Positions 1 to 9,005 of a stretch of DNA of 64,000 nucleotides are shown here, in pieces. The stretch's first letter is position 1, and every line of letters begins with the position of its first letter. The position numbers and the translations under genes are program-made. The notes under the pieces are model-generated. The model was given only the letters and a program-made list of their open reading frames with translations, searched no databases and was not told where the DNA came from. This stretch comes from Thalassomonas sp. RHCl1 (GTDB lineage Bacteria; Pseudomonadota; Gammaproteobacteria; Enterobacterales; Alteromonadaceae), in the NCBI RefSeq assembly GCF_947387555.1, contig NZ_CANDNZ010000001.1, positions 1,178,001 to 1,242,000 on the forward strand, read 5' to 3'.

Positions 1-1
1 C

Positions 2-769
2 AACGAGGTGGTGATCGGCATTATGCGCCTGTTTATTGCCGGTAGCGGTATTTTATTTTTGATGCTGCTCAATAGAAGTGCCGGTCATTTGAAGCGGCTA
101 ACCCGCCAGGATTTGTTGTACCTAGTGTTGCTCGGCCTGGTATTTGCCCTGCACTGGTATAGTTATTTTTATGCCATCAAAAGCGCCAGTCCAAGCTTGG
201 CCGCCATAGGGGTTTCTACCTTTGGAATTCAATTATTATTTTTAAATGCATTGATATTTAAAGAGAAGATAAAAAAATTAGATCTTATTGCCATCTTTAT
301 CGCCTTTACCGGTGTACTGCTGGCAACAAGCGGGATCGCCAGCCAGGGCAGCATGGGGTTAGGCTTTATCGCCAGTATTTTCAGCGGGCTGCTTTATGCC
401 CTGCTTGCGGTGATCAACCGAAAGTCCAATCATTTATCTACCCAGCAAAAAGCCCTGGGACAGTTTGGTTTTGCCCTGTTATGTTTTAGTTTTTTTATTC
501 CTCAGGGCAATTTTCAGCTGGAAACTGGTGACTGGGGAATTTTGCTGGTATTAGGCATTGTTTGTACGCTGGCTGCCCATACCTTATGGATCAAGGCTTC
601 CGCCGAGCTGCCGGGCAATTTAACCGCGATTATTTATTATTTCTATTTGCCGGTGGCGATTGGTTTGAGTGCCGTATTTACCCATGATGTCCTGAGCTGG
701 CAAAAGCTGACCGGCGCAGGATTGATTATTTTCGCCAACATTATGGTGTTGTTGGTGCATAAAAAATAA
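2..769 (+). CDS. EamA/DMT-family membrane transporter, 5' truncated by window edge
   Basis: The protein is a run of hydrophobic helices with short polar loops. It ends in the typical EamA C-terminal helix pair, followed by a short basic tail (HKK). The reading frame is open to the left edge, so the first helices and the start codon lie outside the window; about 255 residues are visible, against roughly 290-300 for the family. DMT transporters usually export amino acids, nucleotides or other small metabolites across the inner membrane. The substrate cannot be read from the sequence. The downstream gap to the convergent GGDEF gene is short. Confidence 0.8.
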   Translation, partial: NEVVIGIMRLFIAGSGILFLMLLNRSAGHLKRLTRQDLLYLVLLGLVFALHWYSYFYAIKSASPSLAAIGVSTFGIQLLFLNALIFKEKIKKLDLIAIFIAFTGVLLATSGIASQGSMGLGFIASIFSGLLYALLAVINRKSNHLSTQQKALGQFGFALLCFSFFIPQGNFQLETGDWGILLVLGIVCTLAAHTLWIKASAELPGNLTAIIYYFYLPVAIGLSAVFTHDVLSWQKLTGAGLIIFANIMVLLVHKK

Positions 770-836
770 CATCCCCGACTGCGGCTGTGAGCGGATGACT
801 ATGCATAGGCTCACAGCCGGGAGCAATCTTCCGGGT

Positions 837-2450
837 TTATGTCATTTTTTGTTTATTGCTGTGCCTGGTTTGTTCAAGGACAGCAGAGGTAAGTGTCAGT
901 GCAGAGCAGAAAATTACCCTGCCTCTGCCCGCTGATTTTGCCTCATATAAGGCCTGGTCTGCCTGTTTGAGCAAGTAGCGATAATCCAGAGCTAAGGGCA
1001 GCTGAGAGAAGTCTTCCCATAGGGCAGCCCCGATACTGACGCTGACAATTTTTCCTGTGTTCATTGGGTGGGGAATTGCCAGTTTGGCTACAGCGGCCAG
1101 CATTTTTTTACAGATATGCTCAGCACCAGATCTGTTGGTATGGCTGAGCACGATAACAAATTCTTCTCCGCCATAGCGGGCAACCATATCATGGCTGCGG
1201 TGAATGCAGCTGTCAATTGCCAGGGCGATGCGGGTTAAGGCCAGATCTCCCTCCTGATGTCCTGACAAGTCATTATATTGTTTAAAGTGGTCAATATCAC
1301 ACATGATCAATGCCAGCGGCGAGCGGGTGCGCTGCATTTGCTGCCATTGCTTTTGAACATGATCTTCAAAGGCTCTTCTGTTGGCGATGCCGGTCAGCGA
1401 GTCTACCAGGGACAATTCGATCAGTAATTGCTGCTGGTTATTGGCCAGTTCAACCAGGCGGTTAAATTGCTCGGTGGCGGTATTAAACTCGTCAATATTA
1501 AAATGGCTCAGTATCGGGGACAGCTCATTGCGCCGGGCCATTTTCTTCATATGTTTGATGGTATTTTCCAGGTGACGGACAAAATAGCGGTTGATGATGA
1601 AAAATCCGGATAAGGCAAAAGTTATCAATAACGCCAAGACAAAGAAAAATTGCCTGTCTATCAGGGGCATTTGGCTGCTGCTTTCATGGGTAATGGTCAG
1701 CAGGGCCACCGGATGGTTATGGTCGTCGCTTAAGATGCGCTGGTGGCGGTTACTGTGGCCGTAGCCGTTAATGTCTTGTGCCAGATCGCTAATGCCGGTG
1801 GCGGGATGATCATAGGGTAGTATTTGGGTTTCAACCTGCAGGTTTATAAATTTAGCAATATCATCAAAATGCTGTTTCCGCAATTTGTGGATGATAAGCA
1901 TAATGCCTATGTTTTCCCCGCTGAGATCTGAATTGCGCAACTGGGTGGATGAAAATGCGATAGGACCGTGTTTGCTGGCTAGCAGGCCGCTGAGGTGGGG
2001 AACCCCGTGGTATTGCTCTTTCGGGTAAATATATTTGTTTTTCGGCCATTTTTTTAAATTAAAAATATCTAATTTAAAGGGCTGTCCGCTGATATGATCT
2101 AAGGTTTTTTCATAGATAATGTTGAACTGGTTATCAAGATAAAAAATACCGTCATATTTAAGGGTGGTAAAGGAAATATCTTGGTAATTTTCCTCTAAAA
2201 AGGCTGCATTGGGGGAGCGCATAAAGTGATAATTGCTGTCCCAGACGGCATAATCAAAATTGAGCAGGTTAAAATATGATATCTCCCTTTGTATCGCCTG
2301 GCGTAAGGTTTCCAGCTCCCGCTGATGCAGCAGGGATGTGGCATGATGAAAGCGCGGTATTTCAACGAAGTAGCGATAGGCAAGTAAGGCTAAGGTCAGT
2401 ACAGTAATTAATATTATCAGGTAAGAAGATAATATTGTTTTTAGTTTCAT
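837..2450 (-). CDS. CHASE4-like sensor diguanylate cyclase (GGDEF)
   Basis: This 537-residue inner-membrane protein has TM1 at about 7-29, a periplasmic CHASE4-like region at about 45-250 (DYAVWDSNY at 66-74), TM2 at about 268-290, a linker resembling HAMP, and a GGDEF domain from about 345. The active-site motif is GGEEF (427-431), so it should make c-di-GMP. An RxxD inhibitory site (R418-S-H-D421) lies exactly five residues upstream, predicting product feedback. No EAL domain is present. It stands alone, convergent with the EamA gene and divergent from the hybrid kinase. The ligand is unknown. Confidence 0.9.
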   Translation of the reverse strand: MKLKTILSSYLIILITVLTLALLAYRYFVEIPRFHHATSLLHQRELETLRQAIQREISYFNLLNFDYAVWDSNYHFMRSPNAAFLEENYQDISFTTLKYDGIFYLDNQFNIIYEKTLDHISGQPFKLDIFNLKKWPKNKYIYPKEQYHGVPHLSGLLASKHGPIAFSSTQLRNSDLSGENIGIMLIIHKLRKQHFDDIAKFINLQVETQILPYDHPATGISDLAQDINGYGHSNRHQRILSDDHNHPVALLTITHESSSQMPLIDRQFFFVLALLITFALSGFFIINRYFVRHLENTIKHMKKMARRNELSPILSHFNIDEFNTATEQFNRLVELANNQQQLLIELSLVDSLTGIANRRAFEDHVQKQWQQMQRTRSPLALIMCDIDHFKQYNDLSGHQEGDLALTRIALAIDSCIHRSHDMVARYGGEEFVIVLSHTNRSGAEHICKKMLAAVAKLAIPHPMNTGKIVSVSIGAALWEDFSQLPLALDYRYLLKQADQALYEAKSAGRGRVIFCSALTLTSAVLEQTRHSNKQKMT

Positions 2451-2718
2451 TGACGGTGGCCACCTCGATAAAGGGTTATCTTAAGTTGTTCCATCAATTA
2501 AGCCGTTATCAGGCAAAGATACTTGCCATGATCTTGTTGCTAAACTCTCGTTGCTAAAGAATAGCGCATAATAACCGGACGGGAGTTCCTTACCGTTACT
2601 TTTCTGATGAGTCAACGGCCTTTTGCTTGCGCCGGTCCAGCCAAACGTTACCGGGTAAGTACCATAGCCGGGGATGCAAGCTTAGCCTACAATTTAACAG
2701 GGCGGGTATTTGCCTTAA

Positions 2719-5424
2719 TTGTTTCTACCTGCCGATAAATGCCCTGCAACAGTATTGGCGTATATTAATTATGACCATGGCCTGAACCAGATGTTAGCTA
2801 AGCTAAGTCAGAACCCTAAAATTAAACGCGCGAGAAAGCGTTTAATTTATTATGCCTGGACCGGATTTATCGCGAACCTTATCGGCGGCATTTTAATTTA
2901 TCTGAGCACTTTTTTTGGTTTGGTGGCGCAGTCGATACACCTGATTAATGCCCTGACGCTTTATGCCATTTTTTTCTATACCTGGGTGATTTTAACCATA
3001 GCCACCAGGGAGACGATAACCCGGCGGTTTTCACAAAAAATATTAATGGTGCAAATTGCCAACAGCGGTGTGCTGTTGTTTGTTGTCCTGGTTTTTTATC
3101 CGGAAATAAAAACCACGATTTTAGTGCTGTGGATCATGGCATTTGCCTTCACCTTTTCTTTTGGCACCCTGAAGCAGTCGGTGATGTTGAGTGTTTTAAT
3201 TTTTGTTTTTTATGTTATCTCCTTAGCGGTTTCCGGTTTTTTTAATAAAAATGCCCAGGAAGTCATATCGGAGCTGATTTTTTTATGTGCCTTTATTCCC
3301 ACCTGTGCCTTTATTTCTTATGTCGGGGCCAAACTAAAGAAACAGCGGGACAATACCCAAAAAGCCAAGTTGCAACTTGAAGAGGCCTTAAAGGTTGCGG
3401 CGGCAGCCAATGAATCAAAAAGTGCCTTTTTGGCCAATATGAGCCATGAAATTCGCACCCCGATGAATGCCATTATCAATTTGTCCTATTTATGCCTGCA
3501 AAGTGACCTCGGCGCCCGGCAGCGTAACTATGTTGAGAAGGTAAATAAGTCGGCCAAGTCCTTATTGCAGATCATCAATGACATCCTGGACTTTTCCAAG
3601 GTTGAAGCGGGTAAATTACACATAGAACAAGCGGACTTTTCCCTTGATGAAATGCTGGCGCATCTGGCGGTGATTGAAGTGCCGAAAAACAAAAGAAAAA
3701 GACTGCAGCTGATTTTTGATGTCCAGCCGGGTACACCGATTTTGCTCAGCGGTGACTTGGTGCGTATTAATCAGGTGTTGTTTAATCTGCTCAGTAATGC
3801 CATCAAGTTTACTAAAAGCGGCCGAATCGTATTGTCTATCCGGGTACTTCAATGGCAGAAAGAGCAGGTGGTGATTAAGTTTATGGTCCAGGATTCGGGC
3901 ATAGGCATGGCTCAGGAGGTGGCGGATAAGATGTTTGAACCCTTTAGCCAGGCAGATACTTCCACCACCCGGGTTTTTGGCGGCACAGGTTTGGGTTTAG
4001 TGATCTGCAAGCAATTGACCGAACTGATGGGAGGGCGGTTTGAACTGTTAAGTGAGCCGGGCAGGGGCACGCGGGCCAGTGCCACTTTGCCGGTAGGCTT
4101 GGCTGCCAGGCCGATGCCGCAGCAATCAACGCCGGCCACCAATAAGCAGGTATTAGTGTCGGCCGAGGATGATATCGCCTTAAGTGCGATTGAACATACC
4201 TTAGCCGCTTTTGCCGTCTCTGTGACCGGGCGTTCATCGCTGGACTTTGACCTTGATATGATGGCCGAGGTGAATGTGATCATGATAGATGAGTCATGTC
4301 CGCAAACAGCAATTGCGGTATTTTTTAACCGCTGGGTGCAATTACATCAAAAAAGCATGACAGTTATTTATGTTTCCGATCAGGAGGGATTACCGCCTGA
4401 GCTGTTGAAATATCCGCTGCGCCATCTGCAAAAACCTGTCTACTTTAGCAATTTTTGTGATGTGTTATCCGGGGCGGATAAAGCCAGGGGAGGACAGGGT
4501 AATGAACATCAGCAGCAGTTTATCTTGTCGGCGAACCTATATCAGCAAGTGGGTAAACAACGTATTTTACTGGCGGAAGATAATGAGTTGAATCAGGAGA
4601 TCATTAGCGATTTATTGGCGGACAGCGGTTGTGAGCTGCATATGGTTGAAAATGGCCGGCAGGTGCTTGATTTGCTTGAGCACCAGGAAATAGATGTGAT
4701 CCTCATGGATATCCAGATGCCGGTACTGGATGGCATCGAAGCCACCCGGCTTATCCGGGCAGCGCCAAAATGGCGGCATATTCCTATTATCGCCCTCACC
4801 GCCAGCGCTATTAAAAATGACATGGAGCAGGGCCTGGCCATAGGTATGAATGAGTATTTAACCAAACCTGTTATTCCGAAAAAACTGTTTGCGGCTTTAA
4901 TGCGTTGTTGTACCCCAAAGACAGAAACTCATGACCTGGAGCATTTTGATTTTTTTCCTAAAGGTGCAGGAGACAGGCAAAGCACGATATCTATGGCGCA
5001 AGGGGATGAAGCGGAGGTAAGGGCAATGCCCGGGGGCAATGACGAACAAGTAGTGGCAGAAAATAGCTCCCGGACCGTTGACTTTCCAGGCCTGAATATC
5101 AAGGCGGCACTGAGAACCTGTAACGGCAAAGAAGCGTTATTTAAAAAACTGATTGCCGGCTTTGCAGATAAATTTTCCGGTATTGATGATGATATCAAAC
5201 AGGCGCTGGCGCAGGGAGACAGCGAGCAGGCCAAACATTTAGTCCATAATCTCAGCGGCATATCCGCCAATATCGGTGCTCTGGCCCTTGCTAAAGTTGC
5301 CGCCGGCATAGAAAAAGACCTGGCGCTCACAGGGGGCGTTAGCGGGCCCTTTCCTGAAAGCCTTAGCGGAGAATTACAGCAGGTACTGCACTCAATAAGG
5401 CGCTATTTAGATAACGGGGTTTAG
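2719..5424 (+). CDS. Hybrid sensor histidine kinase, REC and Hpt domains
   Basis: The longest frame begins at a TTG and gives 901 residues. An in-frame ATG at 2791 is an alternative start, and neither has a strong ribosome site. About five or six N-terminal membrane helices (45-205) precede a short coiled coil and a HisKA domain with the phospho-histidine in SHEIRTP (H243). An HATPase domain with an N box follows. Next comes a degenerate receiver-like stretch, a canonical receiver (about 614-735, acceptor D664 in LMDIQMP), and a C-terminal Hpt domain with HNLSG (H843). This order makes a complete BarA/ArcB-type phosphorelay in one chain. No partner regulator is adjacent. Its stop codon overlaps that of the convergent kinase gene. 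Confidence 0.9.
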   Translation: MFLPADKCPATVLAYINYDHGLNQMLAKLSQNPKIKRARKRLIYYAWTGFIANLIGGILIYLSTFFGLVAQSIHLINALTLYAIFFYTWVILTIATRETITRRFSQKILMVQIANSGVLLFVVLVFYPEIKTTILVLWIMAFAFTFSFGTLKQSVMLSVLIFVFYVISLAVSGFFNKNAQEVISELIFLCAFIPTCAFISYVGAKLKKQRDNTQKAKLQLEEALKVAAAANESKSAFLANMSHEIRTPMNAIINLSYLCLQSDLGARQRNYVEKVNKSAKSLLQIINDILDFSKVEAGKLHIEQADFSLDEMLAHLAVIEVPKNKRKRLQLIFDVQPGTPILLSGDLVRINQVLFNLLSNAIKFTKSGRIVLSIRVLQWQKEQVVIKFMVQDSGIGMAQEVADKMFEPFSQADTSTTRVFGGTGLGLVICKQLTELMGGRFELLSEPGRGTRASATLPVGLAARPMPQQSTPATNKQVLVSAEDDIALSAIEHTLAAFAVSVTGRSSLDFDLDMMAEVNVIMIDESCPQTAIAVFFNRWVQLHQKSMTVIYVSDQEGLPPELLKYPLRHLQKPVYFSNFCDVLSGADKARGGQGNEHQQQFILSANLYQQVGKQRILLAEDNELNQEIISDLLADSGCELHMVENGRQVLDLLEHQEIDVILMDIQMPVLDGIEATRLIRAAPKWRHIPIIALTASAIKNDMEQGLAIGMNEYLTKPVIPKKLFAALMRCCTPKTETHDLEHFDFFPKGAGDRQSTISMAQGDEAEVRAMPGGNDEQVVAENSSRTVDFPGLNIKAALRTCNGKEALFKKLIAGFADKFSGIDDDIKQALAQGDSEQAKHLVHNLSGISANIGALALAKVAAGIEKDLALTGGVSGPFPESLSGELQQVLHSIRRYLDNGV

Positions 5425-6692
5425 TGAGCGCTTTGTGTTTGAGGCAGCTCGATAGTCACCTTGACCCCCCGGTCGCTATTGTTTTCCAGTTTAATACTGC
5501 CCTGATGCTGCTCGATAATGTTGCGGCAAAAGGTTAAGCCAATTCCCTGGCCATTTTGCTTGGTGGTAAATAAAGGCACAAACAGGTTATCCAGGTTGGC
5601 AAAACCGTGACCGTTATCGATAAGCTGTATCTGGTTTTTGCCGTTGATGGCTTTAAAACTTAACTTGATGCTGTCGCTGCCGGCTTCAATGGAGTTTTTG
5701 ATCAGGTTAATTAATACCTGCTCCAAAAAGGCCTGATCTGCCGCCAGCCATTGCAGCTTGCTGTCAAACTCCAGGCCATTCCCGGCATACAAGCCGCTGA
5801 GGCGTTCGGTTAACTCAAGGACACTGATTTGCCTGATATCCAGGTTCATTTTCTGCGACAGGGAGGAATAACGGCTGATAAAGTCCTGTAAGTGATGACA
5901 ACGCTCCGAGATCAGGGCAAGGGCTTTTTGATCCCGCTCGGATGTGGTCCGCCCCGCCAGGCTTTCTGCCAGTGAAGATACCGGGGTTAATGAATTGCGG
6001 ATTTCATGCCCCATGACCCGGATAATTTGCTGCCACGCCGTTAACTGGCTGGCCCGCAGCGCCGAGGTGATGTTGGTAAAGACCAGCAACTGGTGGGCTT
6101 CGCCGGCATCGATAAACTCACTGTGGCTGATTTGCCACTGCTGGTTTTCCCCTTCAAGTTGCCAGCCCTGGTCGTTTTTGCTCAGTCCCAACATCTTGGC
6201 GGATGCCAGGCGGTACATCTGCCAGGGCTGATCATAGAGCAGGGTGAAGGCGCCGTTGGCATAGGTAAGCTTGTTTCTTTCATTAAACACCAGGATAGGG
6301 GTGTCGAGCTGGTCGATAAGCTGATAAATCAAAAAAGCATGCTGGTCGTAACGTAGTTTTTTCGTCGACAGGTATTCGCTTAATGCGGTCAATTCCCGGT
6401 GAAAGGCGCCGACGTTGCCGGCAGGAAAGTCGCACTTGGCGTACTGGTTATAGTCTTCCATACGCACCGCTTCGATATGCAGCAGTGCCCGGTCAAAGGT
6501 GGCCATTAAACGCTTGCGAAAATGTAAAATCGCCAGCATCAGGCCAAAAGCCGCTAACCCCGTGGTGAGGCTAAGATGCCAGGTAGACCAGTCGAACTGA
6601 GCCAGTAACAGGTACAACAGCAGGATAAACAAACCGGCAAAAATGCTGAGTCTGCGCAAGATATAGGCTTCCAGGGTTTTGCTTTTGAACAT
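5421..6692 (-). CDS. Membrane sensor histidine kinase, partner of the sigma-54 regulator
   Basis: The 423-residue protein has two N-terminal membrane helices (about 13-31 and 38-56), a PAS-like middle (about 120-210), HisKA with GHEIRNSL (H229), an N box (EQVLINLIKNSIEA) and the G1 and G2 ATP-lid motifs (DNGHG, GQGIGL). It lies 56 bases behind the sigma-54 response regulator on the same strand, so the two are very likely a cognate operon, resembling NtrY/NtrX-type pairs. The periplasmic loop between the helices is very short. The signal is therefore probably sensed in the membrane or cytoplasm. Confidence 0.9.
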   Translation of the reverse strand: MFKSKTLEAYILRRLSIFAGLFILLLYLLLAQFDWSTWHLSLTTGLAAFGLMLAILHFRKRLMATFDRALLHIEAVRMEDYNQYAKCDFPAGNVGAFHRELTALSEYLSTKKLRYDQHAFLIYQLIDQLDTPILVFNERNKLTYANGAFTLLYDQPWQMYRLASAKMLGLSKNDQGWQLEGENQQWQISHSEFIDAGEAHQLLVFTNITSALRASQLTAWQQIIRVMGHEIRNSLTPVSSLAESLAGRTTSERDQKALALISERCHHLQDFISRYSSLSQKMNLDIRQISVLELTERLSGLYAGNGLEFDSKLQWLAADQAFLEQVLINLIKNSIEAGSDSIKLSFKAINGKNQIQLIDNGHGFANLDNLFVPLFTTKQNGQGIGLTFCRNIIEQHQGSIKLENNSDRGVKVTIELPQTQSAH

Positions 6693-6748
6693 TCTTTTAC
6701 TGGCTCTTTGTGCTCTTTCTTTGTTATTGGGACCGGCGTGCCTTGCCC

Positions 6749-8101
6749 TTAGCTTTGCAGATCGGGATATTTCTCCAGCCTACGGTACATGGACGACTTG
6801 GTTAATCCCAATAAGGCCGCGGCCTTGGCGATATGGTTGTCGTTTGCTGCCAGCGCCTGTTTGATCAGCTTTCGCTCTGCCTGCTCTAAGGTCATCATCG
6901 GCAAGGCTCCGGCGGCGGTTTGCGTGTTTAAATGCAAATCGCTGAGTTGGAGTTCATCGTGCCGGGTTAATAATACCGCCCGCTCCATTAAATGACTCAA
7001 TTCCCGGATATTGCCGGGCCAGTGATATTCTAGCAATGCCTGCTGGGCATCTGTACTGATATTAATAGCAGGTTTTTGATATTTGCCCGCCGCAGTTTTA
7101 ACAAAGTGCTGTGCCAGCGGAATAATGTCCTGCTCACGTTCGCGCAGCGACGGCACGCGAAATTCCAGGGTATTGAGGCGGTAAAACAAATCTTCCCTGA
7201 ATTCTTCGTTGGCGATAAGTTTACTAAAATCGCCGTTGGATGCGCTCACCAGGCGGATATTGGTTTGCTGGGTCTGACTGGAACCTAATACTTCATATTC
7301 GCCGGATTCCAGTACCCGCAGTAATTTCGCCTGCTGGGAAAGGGGGATATTGGCGATTTCATCAAGGAACAAAGTACCGTCTTTGGCCAGCTCAAAGCGG
7401 CCGATACGGTTTGACTTGGCATCGGTAAAAGCGCCTTTGGTATGGCCGAACATCTCACTTTCAAACAGATTTTCGGAAATCGCCCCCATGTTGACGCTGA
7501 TAAAAGGGCCCGACTGCACATTGGATAGTTGGTGGATATATTTGGCCAGCTGGCTCTTACCGGTGCCGTTATCGCCGGTGAGTAAAATAGTGACATCGGT
7601 TTGAGCAACGCTTTCTATCTGGCGCATCAGTTCCTGCATGCAGGGGGAGCGCCAGACGTAGTCGTCGCTTTTTTCCGGTTCCAGTCTTTGCTGTAATTTC
7701 TGGTTTTGTACTTTGAGCCCGGTCAGGGTCAGCTGGTGTTCGATAACCTGCAATAAGCGCTGGTTTTTCCAGGGTTTCTCAAGGAAGTCACCGGCGCCGA
7801 GCTGCATTGCTTTTACCGCCAGTTCAACATTGGACCAGGCGGTCATGGCCACCGCCGGAATATTGCCCGCTGCTTTGGCCAGCCAGGATAAGAAGTCCAG
7901 GCCTTCATCTCCCGAGGTGGTATCGAGGGAATAGTTCATATCCAGCAGGATCAAATCCACTTTGGAGTCTTGAATGATTTCTTTCGCTTGATAAGGGCTT
8001 TCCGCTTCCAGCACCTGATAACCATTGTCTTCGAGTACGAAACTGGCGCTTAACCGGATATCGGGCCTGTCGTCTACCACTAAAATACAAGCTTTGCTCA
8101 T
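6749..8101 (-). CDS. Sigma-54-dependent response regulator, NtrC family
   Basis: This 450-residue regulator has a receiver (acceptor D54 in ILLDMNYS), a sigma-54 AAA+ domain with Walker A GDNGTGK (176-182), Walker B LFLDE (244-248) and arginine-rich REDLFYR, and a C-terminal Fis-type helix-turn-helix (about 420-445). The sigma-54 contact loop reads GAFTDA rather than GAFTGA. I chose the ATG at 8101 because GGAG sits five bases upstream; a longer in-frame start at 8131 lacks such a site. Phosphorylated by the adjoining kinase, it should activate -24/-12 promoters. No ABC exporter or other obvious target is next to it. Confidence 0.92.
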   Translation of the reverse strand: MSKACILVVDDRPDIRLSASFVLEDNGYQVLEAESPYQAKEIIQDSKVDLILLDMNYSLDTTSGDEGLDFLSWLAKAAGNIPAVAMTAWSNVELAVKAMQLGAGDFLEKPWKNQRLLQVIEHQLTLTGLKVQNQKLQQRLEPEKSDDYVWRSPCMQELMRQIESVAQTDVTILLTGDNGTGKSQLAKYIHQLSNVQSGPFISVNMGAISENLFESEMFGHTKGAFTDAKSNRIGRFELAKDGTLFLDEIANIPLSQQAKLLRVLESGEYEVLGSSQTQQTNIRLVSASNGDFSKLIANEEFREDLFYRLNTLEFRVPSLREREQDIIPLAQHFVKTAAGKYQKPAINISTDAQQALLEYHWPGNIRELSHLMERAVLLTRHDELQLSDLHLNTQTAAGALPMMTLEQAERKLIKQALAANDNHIAKAAALLGLTKSSMYRRLEKYPDLQS

Positions 8102-8518
8102 TTTTACTCCGTTAATATTAAATTTACGCAAATACCGCGGCGATAGTAAGGGGTACAGTCAAGGAAAACAAGTGAAAACTAAGTCTGTTGGGCTCAAGTC
8201 GTTTTATTGCCAATGCTCGTTATTAACGCAATTTAGTGGGCCAGTATCCTTTCCCGAGAAAGTGCTTAGCTATTTGGAAGTTTAACGGTATGAGCGCTGA
8301 AAAGATTACGTTTCCGTGTTAGGGGGGGAGTGAATTTAATAACAGTTATGTACTGATATTTAAGAGGTTTTTAGTGACGAAATAACTCCTGAAATTCATC
8401 TTGATATAATGACGTTTTGCTGTTGATTTAACCAGTGAAATAGTCTTTTATTAATAGTGTTACCCACCCAAAAAAGGAGCTCACATTTCACTGTCTTTGA
8501 TTGAATAGGTGTTGCCGC

Positions 8519-8540
8519 AACAGCCGTCACTACTGCTGTT
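8519..8540. repeat. Inverted repeat in the symE leader
   Basis: AACAGC (8519-8524) pairs with GCTGTT (8535-8540) around a ten-base loop. The flanking bases allow partial extension. It lies about 100 bases upstream of the SymE-like start. Confidence 0.5.
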
Positions 8541-8575
8541 AGCGCGCAGCAATAAAAGCCGTAACTAAGTCGCAA

Positions 8576-8602
8576 CCCCTGAGTGCAACGAACACTCAGA
8601 GG
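8576..8602 (+). promoter_or_regulatory. Hairpin just upstream of the SymE-like gene
   Basis: CTGAGTG (8579-8585) and CACTCAG (8593-8599) form a perfect 7-bp stem with the loop CAACGAA. Allowing one C-A mismatch extends it to 10 bp. The loop sequence CAACGAAC recurs 22 bases downstream, just before the AGGAG ribosome site at about 8626. It may control translation, or be part of an antisense-RNA target like SymR. That role is inference. Confidence 0.5.
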
Positions 8603-8636
8603 TCGCTAACCACAACGAACTTCACAGGAGTACGCC

Positions 8637-8921
8637 ATGGCTGAATATCATCATACGCCAGAGCCAGTCTCGGCAAAAGTAAAATATCCCATTTATCGGC
8701 AACTTACCGTACAGGAAACGGTTTGCAACACAGCGTCGAAAACCCGTGGCATAGGCATTAATTATGTACCCGTCAAGCTTGAACCCTGCATGGTGCTCAG
8801 GGGCAAGTGGCTGCGGCGGGCGGGTTTTGCTGTCGGGCAAAAGGTCAGTATTGAGGTAAATCAGGGAGAAATTCACATCATACCTAAACAAACTGGTACC
8901 GTTCTCAATAAAACCAGTTAA
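8637..8921 (+). CDS. symE: SymE-family type I toxin-like protein
   Basis: This 94-residue protein carries the SymE fold signature in residues about 43-84: VPVKLEPCMVLRGKWLRRAG, then FAVGQKVSIEV and GEIHII. It resembles E. coli SymE, an SOS-induced, AbrB-fold, RNA-cleaving or nucleoid-condensing toxin controlled by the antisense RNA SymR. The ATG is preceded by AGGAG. The N-terminal 40 residues are a low-complexity extension. I saw no clear LexA box upstream, so SOS control is unsupported. SymE-like genes are often orphan and mobile, and a non-toxic housekeeping role is possible. Confidence 0.75.
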   Translation: MAEYHHTPEPVSAKVKYPIYRQLTVQETVCNTASKTRGIGINYVPVKLEPCMVLRGKWLRRAGFAVGQKVSIEVNQGEIHIIPKQTGTVLNKTS

Positions 8922-8963
8922 CTGAGGAGTAAACCCCAGGCTTTTTTAGCCATAAGACGTTAA

Positions 8964-8992
8964 GCTGCTGCGCTTAAAACAGGCGCAGCAGT
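8964..8992. terminator. Hairpin between convergent symE-like and 9006 genes
   Basis: CTGCTGCGC (8965-8973) pairs perfectly with GCGCAGCAG (8983-8991). There is no U-tract on either side, so terminator activity is only likely from its position between two convergent stops. Confidence 0.5.
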
Positions 8993-9005
8993 GATACAGG
9001 CAAGG

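Larger units (their letters stand above)
8102..8636. other. Long intergenic/leader region before the SymE-like gene
   Basis: I see no convincing gene here. The right-hand 130 bases hold two hairpins (8519-8540 and 8576-8602) and a repeated CAACGAAC element, and look like a structured leader of the SymE-like gene. The left part is AT-rich and should contain the promoter of the sigma-54 regulator operon. Confidence 0.6.

Noticed and set aside
2451-2718. A possible riboswitch upstream of the hybrid kinase
   Set aside because: The region is GC-rich with short repeats. I could not match conserved cores of c-di-GMP, cobalamin or other riboswitches.
5421-8101. The kinase/regulator pair as PrsK/PrsR controlling the PEP-CTERM genes
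   Set aside because: The kinase is shorter and lacks the GAF-containing multi-helix layout of PrsK, and the genes are far from the PEP-CTERM trio. The link is not supported.
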